Virus record (IMG/VR): IMGVR_UViG_3300022836_000014
Location: 1 to 42,936 of that record
Length of the DNA stretch: 42,936 nucleotides
Source of the DNA: a virus
Direction: 5' to 3' (one strand)
The translations under genes and the position numbers were made by a program. The notes under the pieces were generated by a model, which was given only the letters and a program-made list of their open reading frames with translations, did no database searches and had not been told where the DNA came from. This document shows positions 5,482-15,110 of the stretch, in pieces. How positions within the stretch are numbered: the first letter of the stretch is position 1; the number at the start of each line of letters is the position of its first letter.

Positions 5482-8292
5482 ATGAAAACAGAAGATTTTT
5501 TAAGGAGGGTATTGGGGGAAGACGGGCATTACTGCTTGTTCTCTTTTCGTACAAAAGATGATCGGAGGATACAGAAGTTTTACACCTCCGTGGGGGATAT
5601 GGCCGATGCCGCACGCGACCTAGATAACAAGGGGTATGACGCATACTTCGCTCTAGGCACGTTCAAAGAACCGAACTCACGTAAAGTAGCTAACGTGCAT
5701 CATCTGAAGTCTTTCTTTCTCGATTTAGATTGTGGGGCTACCAAAGACTATCCAGATCAAGATACAGCTCTTGTGGCACTACAAGGGTTCTGTAAGACAT
5801 TATCACTACCGAAGCCCAAGCTAGTTAACTCTGGACGTGGCATACACGCGTATTGGTTCCTTTCGGAGTCGATAGAGTTGAACGACTGGCTACCTGTAGC
5901 AGAACGTCTAAAGAAGTTATGTGCTGAACACGGGCTACTGGCTGACCCCTCTGTCACTGCCGATGCCGCTAGGGTACTGCGAGTACCAACCACGCATAAC
6001 TATAAGACTGACCCCCCATCTGCTGTTGAGTTCTTAGCAGATGATTACCCTGACAACGTAGACTTTGATAAGTTCTCGACCTTGTTGGGAGGCGGACTGA
6101 TACCAGTTCCTAAGATAATGGCTCCTGCCGGTAGCAATGCTGTGATGAACGCACTGATCGGTAACAGGCAAAACAAATTTAAAGACATCATAGCTAAGAC
6201 TATGAACGGTACTGGCTGTGAGCAACTACGCACCATATGGCAAGACCAAGAGAATTGCAGTGAGCCTATGTGGAGAGCGGGGCTATCTATAGCTAAGTTC
6301 TGTGTTGACTCTGAGTCAGCGGCACGCAACATATCTAAGAACCACGAGGGTTACTCTGAGCAGGCTACCGTAGAGAAGATGGAGCTAATCAAAGGCCCAT
6401 ACAAGTGTACGTCTTTCGACGAGTTTAACCCCGATGTATGTTCTGACTGCCCGAACTGGGGCAAGGTAAAGTCTCCTATAGTGCTAGGTAGTAGCGTGAT
6501 AGAAGCTACCGCAGAAGATAACATAGTAGAAGTACCTGAGATGGACTTACCTGACTCACCTATTACTACTACCTATGTGATTCCGCCGTACCCTAGGCCA
6601 TTCTTTAGGGGTACCAATGGTGGGGTGTATATGCGTACTACCAATGCCGAAGGCGATACAGATGAGAAGGTGGTGTACCACAATGACCTGTACATAGTTA
6701 AACGCATATCAGATGTAGAGATGGGCGAAGCAGTGGTCGTTAGATTGCACTTGCCCAAAGACGGGGTTAGAGAGTTTACTATTCCCCTTACAGCGGTTAC
6801 TTCAAAAGAAGAATTACGGAAACAGATGTCCATGCATGGTGTGGCCGTCTCACGAATGGATGAACTTATGACTTACATGACAACTTGGGTAAACGAGTTA
6901 CAGGCTACGGGAGTAGCAACAGAAGCACGTAGGCAGTTTGGGTGGACTGGAGATGACTTTAAGTCCTTTGTATTAGGCAATGAAGAAGTATTTGCTGATC
7001 GTATTGGCGACAATCCTCCCTCTACCCCGACAGTGGGGTTGTTTCACGCATTTGAACCTAAAGGCACTTTGCAGGGTTGGATAGATACGGCCAACTTTTA
7101 CAACCGTGATGGGTTTGAACTGCATCAATACATAGTAGGCACAGGGTTTGGTTCCCCCCTTATGGCCCTGTCCCCCGTTTCTTGTGCAGGGTTTCACGTA
7201 CATAGTAAGGAGAGCGGCGTAGGTAAGACCACCGCCATGAACGTAGGCGCGTCTATATGGGGTAGCCCTAAAGCCCTAGTACTGGGAGAAGATGATACTC
7301 AACACTCTAGGATGAACCGCAGTGAGGTATACCAAAACCTACCCCTGTACATTGACGAACTTACTGAACTTAAAGGTGAGGATTTATCGTCGCTTATATA
7401 CCAAATATCCAGTGGTAAACAGAGGAACCGTATGACTAGTGGGGGTAATAATACCGAACGCGCTAGAGGTAAACCTTGGAAGCTACTGTCCGTTACCACA
7501 GGCAACTGTAGTGCTATCGAGAAAGTCAGTCTGTACAAGGCTATGCCGAAAGCGGAAGCCCAACGGATGATGGAGACTAAAGCAGTTAGGTTGTTCGACC
7601 AAAGTAAAACTAAGTACTTAACAGACATACACGCAATCAATGCAGAAACTATATACGGGCACGCAGGTAAAGTGTACATGCAGTACGTTATAGCTAACAT
7701 AGACAGTGTTAAGGATTTACTGGAGAAGGTACGGGCCAAGATAGATAAGGCGGCACAGCTTACCGCAGAGAACCGATTCTGGTCAGCGGGTGGGGCTTCT
7801 ACCCTTACGGGTGTACTCATAGCTAAGAAGCTAGGGCTAGTAGACTACGATACAAATAAGTTGTTTAAGTACATAATTAAACTATTGAGAGAGAATAAGG
7901 ACAATGTGGCCGGTATGAACTGTTCTGCACTAGATACTTTAAACGACTACTTCCATGAGAACTGGGGTAGCATACTTAAAATCAAAAGCACCGACGACTT
8001 ACGTAAGGCACAGAACAACGGGCTAGATGCGTTAGTCATACCAGAATTAGACCCTAGAATTAGGTTAGTAGGGCGTTACGAGACTGATACGAAGATAGCT
8101 TACTTAATACCTAAACCCCTTAAAACGTGGTGCGGTAGGCAACAGATAAATTATTCAGCGTTTATTCAAGAACTGAAAGATAAGTCTGGAGCTAAAACTA
8201 CTAAGGTGCGGTTGACTAAAGGTACTACTACTTACCTACCACTAACTCACGTTATATCCATAGACTGTTCTGCGGCAGATGTGAAGGTGTAA
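5482..8292 (+). CDS. primase-helicase (AEP-type primase fused to a DUF927-like superfamily 3 helicase)
   Basis: This 936-residue replication protein has an N-terminal archaeo-eukaryotic-type primase. It shows the metal-binding DLD (81-83) in FFLDLDCG, the SGRGIH motif (117-122), and a third segment AARVLRVPTTHNYK (162-175). A small cysteine motif follows (C309, C320, C323, then PNWGK), as in phage primases. The C-terminal half is an ATPase of the DUF927/SF3-like type: Walker A ESGVGKTT (577-584, K582), Walker B LYIDEL (622-627), and a sensor-like SVTTGNCS. It would unwind DNA and lay primers for lagging-strand synthesis with the SSB encoded just before it. No DNA polymerase lies in the window. 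Confidence 0.92.
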   Translation: MKTEDFLRRVLGEDGHYCLFSFRTKDDRRIQKFYTSVGDMADAARDLDNKGYDAYFALGTFKEPNSRKVANVHHLKSFFLDLDCGATKDYPDQDTALVALQGFCKTLSLPKPKLVNSGRGIHAYWFLSESIELNDWLPVAERLKKLCAEHGLLADPSVTADAARVLRVPTTHNYKTDPPSAVEFLADDYPDNVDFDKFSTLLGGGLIPVPKIMAPAGSNAVMNALIGNRQNKFKDIIAKTMNGTGCEQLRTIWQDQENCSEPMWRAGLSIAKFCVDSESAARNISKNHEGYSEQATVEKMELIKGPYKCTSFDEFNPDVCSDCPNWGKVKSPIVLGSSVIEATAEDNIVEVPEMDLPDSPITTTYVIPPYPRPFFRGTNGGVYMRTTNAEGDTDEKVVYHNDLYIVKRISDVEMGEAVVVRLHLPKDGVREFTIPLTAVTSKEELRKQMSMHGVAVSRMDELMTYMTTWVNELQATGVATEARRQFGWTGDDFKSFVLGNEEVFADRIGDNPPSTPTVGLFHAFEPKGTLQGWIDTANFYNRDGFELHQYIVGTGFGSPLMALSPVSCAGFHVHSKESGVGKTTAMNVGASIWGSPKALVLGEDDTQHSRMNRSEVYQNLPLYIDELTELKGEDLSSLIYQISSGKQRNRMTSGGNNTERARGKPWKLLSVTTGNCSAIEKVSLYKAMPKAEAQRMMETKAVRLFDQSKTKYLTDIHAINAETIYGHAGKVYMQYVIANIDSVKDLLEKVRAKIDKAAQLTAENRFWSAGGASTLTGVLIAKKLGLVDYDTNKLFKYIIKLLRENKDNVAGMNCSALDTLNDYFHENWGSILKIKSTDDLRKAQNNGLDALVIPELDPRIRLVGRYETDTKIAYLIPKPLKTWCGRQQINYSAFIQELKDKSGAKTTKVRLTKGTTTYLPLTHVISIDCSAADVKV

Positions 8293-8293
8293 C

Positions 8294-8509
8294 ATGTTAA
8301 TGGTTGATGACCTACATCCCGACGGGATACGTATTATAGTTAACTGGGAGGGTATGCACGTTGGAGCGTCCCTCTTCGTACCGTGTTTAAACACGCAGAA
8401 AGCTAAGGATCAGGTCGTAACACTGTTTAAACGTAAGAAATGGCAAGTAAAGACAAAGATAGCCATAGAAAATGGTAAATTAGGTATTCGTATCTGGCGG
8501 ACTATATGA
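8294..8509 (+). CDS. small protein of unknown function at the end of the replication block
   Basis: This codes for 71 residues, one base after the primase-helicase stop. The sequence is basic, with a beta-like first half (GIRIIVNWEGMHVGASLFVP) and a KRKKWQVKTK helix. I recognise no family. The WEGMHVGASLFVPC segment suggests a small folded domain rather than a chance frame, and the tight spacing supports translation. It is the last gene before the terminator. Confidence 0.55.
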   Translation: MLMVDDLHPDGIRIIVNWEGMHVGASLFVPCLNTQKAKDQVVTLFKRKKWQVKTKIAIENGKLGIRIWRTI

Positions 8510-8565
8510 TACTATATTGGACGTAGTGGGCCACTCCCCTTACTCACTATGGTTTTACCTCTCTA

Positions 8566-8602
8566 CCCCCCTGCTCGTTTCCGAGGCGACAGGGGGGTTT
8601 TT
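8566..8602 (+). terminator. strong intrinsic terminator between the converging gene blocks
   Basis: CCCCCCTG (8566-8573) pairs with CAGGGGGG (8590-8597). An inner CTCG/CGAG stem with a TTTC loop sits inside, and five T residues follow. It ends the rightward replication transcript. The T run ends two bases before the stop codon of the leftward 2162-residue gene. On the minus strand the same hairpin has no T run, so it would stop leftward transcription poorly. Confidence 0.9.
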
Positions 8603-8603
8603 A

Positions 8604-11600
8604 TTAGTAGCCCTTGTTGTATTCCCTGTTACTTCTCTCTATAGCGAACTTCATTATAGGATTTACCGTAACCCCATTGTGCATCTTGGCTGACGTAGCC
8701 ATATGAGATTTAACTGACTTGGTTATTTGCTCCCCCGTCAGTGCCGCAGTAGGGTGACGCTTGTTATGGGTACTAATATCTTTCAGTACCTCTGCCATAA
8801 CCTCATGGTCACCCATGCGCTGTGCTACATAGAACTTCTTGGCTAGCATGGAACGCTTCTCTGTAACTGCTTTCTCTACGCCTTTGTTCCTACCAGATAC
8901 TTCTTGACGGTAAGTGTATTCCGCAGGGGGGAATCCTAGAGCCTGAGCCGCGAAATCACCGACAGTCATGTCATCATATATAGGGTCTTTTCTCCTAGAC
9001 CGTATACCACCTTCTCTTGCGTAACGTCCAACTGTGCTACGGTAAGCATTAGTAAGGCCAGCGGGCATAAGGCTTTCCATACCACGCTCAAAGCTACCGT
9101 ACTCGCTTGAGTTGAAGTCATCATAGGCGCGTTTGAGCCTAGTGCCTGTACTCAATGCAGGGCCACCCAAGTAGAATCCTAGGCTTTCTTCCAGAGAAGG
9201 GTCTTTGTTAAACCTGTTCTCCTGCAACAACAAGTTACTTAGGCTAACACGCGAGGCTACATCTGTACCCGTAAGCGCAGTTAACCCGCCTTTGTACCAA
9301 CCTTCACCTAGGTACTTACGTGTTATGGTGCGAGCATCGTCCTCCTCGTTATCTAAGAACATGTTCCATATCATGCTGACCATACCGTATAACGGTAGTC
9401 CTTGCACCCCAGCAAAGAACAACGCGGATAAGTGAACCCCCATAGCCTGTTTAAGCGCCATGTTACGTAGTTCCTTTCCTTCAGCATCTTTAGCGAACAT
9501 ATTGTCTCCCGCTAGTATGGCAGACTTAATCATGGTGTAGTACATCTGTAGGCCATAACTCTTATACATCAGCGCCACACGACCGATACCCTGCTGTGAG
9601 TAACCTGCCGCAGTTTCTAGTACAGAACCACCGTTTGTTTCCTGTGCAAAGTACACGGCTTCAGCTACTGCTAATTCCATACGCGCTTCAGAACTACTAG
9701 GTACGTCTATGAACTTGGCCTGCACTGCACTGTAGAACCTCTTATCACCCTTAGCTTCGTGCATAGCATCTAGCTTGTTTAGAGTAAGGTCGTAAGACAT
9801 CGTTAGGGTAACTTGACGGTTAAATCTTTCTGCTGCGTTGAACATTACAGCGGACAAAGCAGACGTACCATCTAGGAATCTAAGCGCAGGGTTCTTATTC
9901 TTTTGTCGTCCCGCATCGTTTACGCCTAACTGATCAGCTATTGTAGAGTGATGTATCTGACCCCCGTTCTTAGCCCTTTGTACCAAAGGTATCATGCGGT
10001 TGAAGTATTTTATCTTCGCGTCAGCTTCCGCTTTAGTAGCAGAGGTATCCCGTATTTTCTTTTCTTGGCCTGCTTTAAGAGTGTATACGTCCTTTCGACT
10101 TACCACGCCATCCGCATCTGTCGTGCTAACTTCTTTGATGTCGTAGTATTCGTCGATAGATATTTTAGAGGAAGTTACAAACTTACCTGCTCTACCCAAG
10201 GCTACAGAAGCATCTTTAGCATTAAATTTACTTGTAAGGTACGGCAGCACCACTAGGGGTATTTGAGACAAGTTAACAAGTGCGGACGAGGCGTTAAAAC
10301 CAATGGTGTATATAAAGGCTGTCTGGTTAGCACGTTGGTAGTACTGCTCTGGGCCTTTGTTAGTGGCTCCTTCACGGGCAAACTTAGCACGCCTGTCTAG
10401 CTCTCTTTTAACCAGATTAAACGTATTTTTGTTAACACCCTCGGGAGCGCCTTCTCCATGCTTCAGGTCTATAGCCTTCTCAACTGCACGTATCTCACCG
10501 CCATAACGCATCTTCTCTATCTGGGCACCTAGATCAAAGCCTTTAGTCTGCATACCTAAGCGAGCGTCTTGTATGTAACCTAACGTGTTCTTACGTCGTT
10601 GTAGAGACTTAGCAAAAGAAGTTTCGGGTAGTGTCTCAATAAACAGTCGCATTACTTGCTCCTGTACTTCCCCTCGCTTATCTTTGGGTACGCTAGCAGC
10701 GATAACATCTAACACGTCAGCAACGAAAGAACCGGCGGGAGGACTTCTGTAGCTAGATGCTTTGGTATCACCCTCGTAAGATTCTACTGTGTCAGCAACG
10801 GTAAGGGCATCGTTCTTTACTTCCTTAGCCGCACTGTCCCGTGCTCCCTCAGTCTCAAACATAAGGAATACTGATTCTTCTCTAAAAGTACCATCGTCGT
10901 TTTTAATCTTAGTTGCATACGACAACTTGTAGTTACCCTGACGAACCAACGGAAAATATACTTCCATAGTGTTAGATGAGATCAGACGCTCGTTCATCTG
11001 CTTCTTTAGTTTTATTTTAGAAGCGTTGTCTTTGCCGTCACCTATCTCGTCAATCTCACGATTGATAACAGCCACGAGGTCTTCGTGCATACGTTTATAG
11101 GTATTACGTAACTCGGTAAACTGCTTTCTACCGCCATCATTTAATTTCTTCCATTGATCTTGATTAGCTTCCCATACTTCAAATAGGTTCCTGTCGTCTT
11201 GAGCAGTCTGGTTACCGTATCTCTTTTTAGCTTCTGCGCGGGTAAGAGTAGGGTCTACCTGATAAATAGTAGCGCCATGCTCTTGGCTATATATAATGTT
11301 ATCTAGCAACTGCTTCTGTTCTAAGTTCTTCTTAGCCCACGCATCATAAGCCTCTAATACTTTATTTATCTTCTCGTCAGATTTTTGTATGTTGCCTCGT
11401 TGATCTCCAAATAGCTTGTCTAGGTTTAACCCTAACTGCCCGAAACCATTGTTTCTTGCTACGTCGCCTAATGCTTGCGAACCAGTTAGTCTCAGTAAGA
11501 AGTCTTTAGCTGTCCTATCCGCAGTGCCGTTTAAAAAGTCTGTAGCACCTTCAAGGAAAGATTTCTTTGGGCCTTCGGACAAACGCTTCTGTATGTCTGT

Positions 11601-14600
11601 CATGTCGTTAAGTACTTTTCTTACTCCGTCTTGAGTAGACACCATGTTCATAACAGGATCATTGCTTGTAGCCATGTTGGGAGACAGCATCGCTATAATA
11701 GCCGCATCAGCTTCGTCTAGCGCAGAGCCTACAGGCTTAGTGTCCATGCCGATAAGTCTTCGTACATAGTTAGTGACTGCACGATAGAACCGCTCCAAGG
11801 CACTTATATCCTCGCCTTTAGGGTTGATAGAGGCTAGCTTACGCTGGAACACAGGGTTACTAAACGCTTCAGCTATGAACTCGTTAAGGTTCTCTGCACC
11901 GTACGCTGTATCTAAATACGGCTTAACGTCTTTATACAACTTCTCCAACTGCTTAGTTGCTGGGTGAGATTTGTTCTTTAATTGATTAAGCGTAGTAGCG
12001 TGCGTAGTCTCATGCAGTAGCGCATGTATGGTCAGAGGCATGTTAGAGTTAAGTATTACAGTGTTGATCCTAGGATCGAACAAACCTGCTACGTTACCCT
12101 CATCTCCGATTTCGTACCCTTTGTCTTTTAGACTAGCTTCATTAGCCAATTCTATTTTGGTGGTGCCAGTGTTCTCAGACAACGCTCTAGCTATCTGCTT
12201 GACGCGCTTACTCTTAGTGCTTTTTGCAAGGGACTGTAATGCGGCTTTTAAGTCCCCTTTCTTCAGTAGCTCCTTAACGTCTTTAGGTAAAGCCTCACTC
12301 AGTTCCAGCGCAACCTTGGGGTCTAGCTCCAAGTTAAGCACGTCGATCTTACCACCACCGGCAATGAACTTAGCAGTATCAGCCGCTACCCTCGCACGTA
12401 ATTGGTCAGGAGACATATCCTCGGTAAGAGGTGCCTTTGCATTCTTACCCCTACTGCCTTGTATGTTCTCTATTGCTTGGCTAACTACATCTTCTTTCTT
12501 AGTCGCTCCTGATGCTTTTTTCTTGGTAGCTCTGTCTGCACGGGCAGTAGGGCTAGGCTCGACTTTTGGAGTAGCCTTGGAAGGGGTAGATGTACCAACT
12601 ACCGTAGCCTGACCACCAGTAGCGGTGTCTACATCCTGTGCTATCTTAGTTTCGCGTTGCTTTACCTTAGTGTCGTCTCGTTCTTGAGTAGCCCTAGCTT
12701 TCGTATCTTTTTCTACATCGGTTGACTTCTTCTGTTGCTCGACTATGCGGCGATCTATCTCTGCCTTAGCATCGGAGCTTAGATTCTTCTCTATCCACTG
12801 CAATGTAGTTTTAGTGTTAGCTCCACCAGTACCTGCAAACTTAGCTTTCTCGGATGTAGGAGTACCTTTCTGTTCACGGAACTTAGGCGTGTTCTCTGCG
12901 ATTTCAAAAGCTATAGCCTCAAACGCATCGGCAGGGCGCTTAAACCTCTTAATGTAAGTCTGAGCGGTTTGCTCCATACCCTTCTGATCTCGGGGTATAG
13001 GCTTAGTAACTAGGTCGGTTAACGCTGTTACATCATCAGGATTAGTAAACTCTGTGCCACGAGGTACGGCAGTAGGGAACTCAATATCACCCCCTATGTC
13101 GGTAGGGGCTTCTTGTGTACTGGTATCAGCAGGCGCTTCTGTTTTTGCTTCTGCTTTCGGGGCAGTTTTCGCGGGGGGTGTTTTTGGTGCAGCTTTAGGC
13201 GTTATAGTAGGTATTGTAATACCTAATCCTTTTAGCTGCTGGGTAACTTCTTTCGGCAACGGCTGTACGGCACCGGCCTGCGACTCCAAGTCGGCGGTCT
13301 TCTTAGTAGGCATACCCGCAACTTTCTGGCGTTCTGCTATCCTAACGTCAGTCAGAGTAATTTGTTTACCCTCAGCGGGAGTTATCGTGTCTAAAGGGAT
13401 GTTCTTTTCTGCTGCGTACGCCTCCGCAGTTTCGGTAGCATTGCGCCTCACGCCTTGTTTCTTAGCGGAAGACTTCGTTTGCATACCGCCTAGGGGCTGC
13501 TGCTGTTGAGTTTCTTTAGGCCCACGCTCCTTAACTTGTGCTTCTAACTGTGCCAGTGCTGTTCTGTTTTCGGTTGCAATAGCGGCATCTCTAGCCTCTG
13601 CCTCGGCAACATCTAGGGTGCCTTCAAACAGAACAGCGTATTCCTGCTCTATAGCGCGTTTTTCTTCTGCGTCTCTAGCCGCTTGAGCTTCGTCTTCTGC
13701 GAGCAAGGCTTCAATATCAGCCGTCTCTTCTATGTCTCGTATCTGCTCGTCTTCCGCACGGTCTATCATGTCGGGTTGTTCTTTTATCTGGTCATCATCT
13801 TCCAGACGCCTTGCTCTCTCGGTCTCAGCGTCTTGTTCGGCCATAGCATCAGCCATTTCAGCGTCACTCATACCCTCGGGTGCGCGTGCGGCTACTCTCG
13901 CAGCTTCTTTTTCTGCCGTTGCTTTTTCTAGTGGGAATAAGTCACCAGTTTGTCTACGTGCTTGTTCCGCCGCATCATCTTTAACTAGCGAGGCAAGCCC
14001 TTGTTCTCTGTCCTGCGCTTCAAGGATAGCATCACGTTCTGTAGTCCTGCGTGATTCGGCGTCGCCTTGCAACTCTTGTGCGCGTAAGTATACCCGCGCT
14101 TCAGGGTCATCTATTGGCACGTTTTCACGTAGGGAGCCATCAGGCATGGGTATGTTAACGGTTTCAGGTAAAGCAGGTAGGCCAAATACTTCTTCTACAG
14201 CTTGTTCATCAGACTTGTCATCTCCCTCTATTGCGCCGTCGGTACCTACAGACTTACCGCCTCTACGCCCCGCAATAACGTCTGCAAGGGCTTGTATAAT
14301 GGCACCTGCACCGCCGCCTATGGTAGCTTCGTCAAGTACACCTGCGTCGATTAATTCTGCTTCAGCGTCATACCCACGGGCGTTAAGATTCTGTAATATT
14401 GCGGCAGCGGCTTCCTGTGCGCCTTCAGCTACGCCCGTAGTTGCTACACTACGAATGCGGTTTTTAATACCCTTTAAGTCATTAGCGTCAACTTTTTCTA
14501 GTACTTTAGCTACGCCGGGAATTTGAAGTCCTTTGGCGATTCTACCTAGGGGAGCTAGGTCTAGCAGACCAATAGCTGTACCACGGAACGTAACAGAACT

Positions 14601-15092
14601 TCTTTCTTCTTCGGTAGCACCAAACTCTCTTGCGCGTTCGCTTGCTTCACCAGCACCAGCACCACCGGCAATAGCAGCGGCAGCGGGCAAGGCGGCAGGG
14701 CCAAGTAATGCGGTAGGCAGTAAGGCACCAATAGAACCAATGCCAGAGGCTAGCTTATAGGATAGGGCTTCTTTGTCTCCACCTTCGGGACGGAAAGACT
14801 CGGCCACACTCTTAATTTTGTCGCGGGCTTTAAGTTCTTCTTCCTCTTCTAGCAAGGCAGCTCCACCTAAAGCAGCAGACTCGTACATGCCAATAGCACC
14901 GGAGGCTAGACCTTTACCTACGTTCTCAAAGAACCCTGCGCCACCACTATCTTTTTTTGCTAGTGGGCCATAGGTCTGTTCTAACCTACGCGTACTTTTA
15001 TTAATTTGTTCTTGCAAGTACTGCGCTGCTTCGACATCATTAGCTGCGCGAGCACGTACTACCGCGTCTTTTAGTTGCTGTATAGTGGCCAT
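8604..15092 (-). CDS. giant internal virion (ejection) protein with HExxH zinc-protease motif; polyvalent-protein type
   Basis: This codes for 2162 residues. The N-terminus is helical, followed by a Gly/Ala-rich hydrophobic stretch (about 110-150). Roughly 330-900 is a long charged, low-complexity linker. A zincin motif HETTH (1027-1031) is followed by NEFIAEAF with E1071 or E1075 as a likely third ligand. After it comes a large helical region with hydrophobic segments near 1590-1625 and 1885-1920 (HLSALFFAGVQGLPL), resembling the large polyvalent-protein-associated domains of phage and plasmid proteins. Such proteins travel in the virion and enter the host with the DNA. It is the last gene of the late transcript and follows other ejection-like genes. 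The protease activity is predicted, not shown. Confidence 0.75.
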   Translation of the reverse strand: MATIQQLKDAVVRARAANDVEAAQYLQEQINKSTRRLEQTYGPLAKKDSGGAGFFENVGKGLASGAIGMYESAALGGAALLEEEEELKARDKIKSVAESFRPEGGDKEALSYKLASGIGSIGALLPTALLGPAALPAAAAIAGGAGAGEASERAREFGATEEERSSVTFRGTAIGLLDLAPLGRIAKGLQIPGVAKVLEKVDANDLKGIKNRIRSVATTGVAEGAQEAAAAILQNLNARGYDAEAELIDAGVLDEATIGGGAGAIIQALADVIAGRRGGKSVGTDGAIEGDDKSDEQAVEEVFGLPALPETVNIPMPDGSLRENVPIDDPEARVYLRAQELQGDAESRRTTERDAILEAQDREQGLASLVKDDAAEQARRQTGDLFPLEKATAEKEAARVAARAPEGMSDAEMADAMAEQDAETERARRLEDDDQIKEQPDMIDRAEDEQIRDIEETADIEALLAEDEAQAARDAEEKRAIEQEYAVLFEGTLDVAEAEARDAAIATENRTALAQLEAQVKERGPKETQQQQPLGGMQTKSSAKKQGVRRNATETAEAYAAEKNIPLDTITPAEGKQITLTDVRIAERQKVAGMPTKKTADLESQAGAVQPLPKEVTQQLKGLGITIPTITPKAAPKTPPAKTAPKAEAKTEAPADTSTQEAPTDIGGDIEFPTAVPRGTEFTNPDDVTALTDLVTKPIPRDQKGMEQTAQTYIKRFKRPADAFEAIAFEIAENTPKFREQKGTPTSEKAKFAGTGGANTKTTLQWIEKNLSSDAKAEIDRRIVEQQKKSTDVEKDTKARATQERDDTKVKQRETKIAQDVDTATGGQATVVGTSTPSKATPKVEPSPTARADRATKKKASGATKKEDVVSQAIENIQGSRGKNAKAPLTEDMSPDQLRARVAADTAKFIAGGGKIDVLNLELDPKVALELSEALPKDVKELLKKGDLKAALQSLAKSTKSKRVKQIARALSENTGTTKIELANEASLKDKGYEIGDEGNVAGLFDPRINTVILNSNMPLTIHALLHETTHATTLNQLKNKSHPATKQLEKLYKDVKPYLDTAYGAENLNEFIAEAFSNPVFQRKLASINPKGEDISALERFYRAVTNYVRRLIGMDTKPVGSALDEADAAIIAMLSPNMATSNDPVMNMVSTQDGVRKVLNDMTDIQKRLSEGPKKSFLEGATDFLNGTADRTAKDFLLRLTGSQALGDVARNNGFGQLGLNLDKLFGDQRGNIQKSDEKINKVLEAYDAWAKKNLEQKQLLDNIIYSQEHGATIYQVDPTLTRAEAKKRYGNQTAQDDRNLFEVWEANQDQWKKLNDGGRKQFTELRNTYKRMHEDLVAVINREIDEIGDGKDNASKIKLKKQMNERLISSNTMEVYFPLVRQGNYKLSYATKIKNDDGTFREESVFLMFETEGARDSAAKEVKNDALTVADTVESYEGDTKASSYRSPPAGSFVADVLDVIAASVPKDKRGEVQEQVMRLFIETLPETSFAKSLQRRKNTLGYIQDARLGMQTKGFDLGAQIEKMRYGGEIRAVEKAIDLKHGEGAPEGVNKNTFNLVKRELDRRAKFAREGATNKGPEQYYQRANQTAFIYTIGFNASSALVNLSQIPLVVLPYLTSKFNAKDASVALGRAGKFVTSSKISIDEYYDIKEVSTTDADGVVSRKDVYTLKAGQEKKIRDTSATKAEADAKIKYFNRMIPLVQRAKNGGQIHHSTIADQLGVNDAGRQKNKNPALRFLDGTSALSAVMFNAAERFNRQVTLTMSYDLTLNKLDAMHEAKGDKRFYSAVQAKFIDVPSSSEARMELAVAEAVYFAQETNGGSVLETAAGYSQQGIGRVALMYKSYGLQMYYTMIKSAILAGDNMFAKDAEGKELRNMALKQAMGVHLSALFFAGVQGLPLYGMVSMIWNMFLDNEEDDARTITRKYLGEGWYKGGLTALTGTDVASRVSLSNLLLQENRFNKDPSLEESLGFYLGGPALSTGTRLKRAYDDFNSSEYGSFERGMESLMPAGLTNAYRSTVGRYAREGGIRSRRKDPIYDDMTVGDFAAQALGFPPAEYTYRQEVSGRNKGVEKAVTEKRSMLAKKFYVAQRMGDHEVMAEVLKDISTHNKRHPTAALTGEQITKSVKSHMATSAKMHNGVTVNPIMKFAIERSNREYNKGY

Positions 15093-15110
15093 ACGGGTAC
15101 TTACCTACAG

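Noticed and set aside
8566-8602. Bidirectional terminator
   Set aside because: Only the plus strand has a T run after the stem. The minus strand continues TAGAGAGG, so strong leftward termination is not supported.
12028-14973. Several long plus-strand frames opposite the 2162-residue gene (for example 12028-12612, 13732-14526)
   Set aside because: They are rich in Ser, Ala and Leu as expected from the complement of an Ala/Glu/Lys-rich coding strand. They have no good ribosome sites and cover a protein with clear conserved domains.
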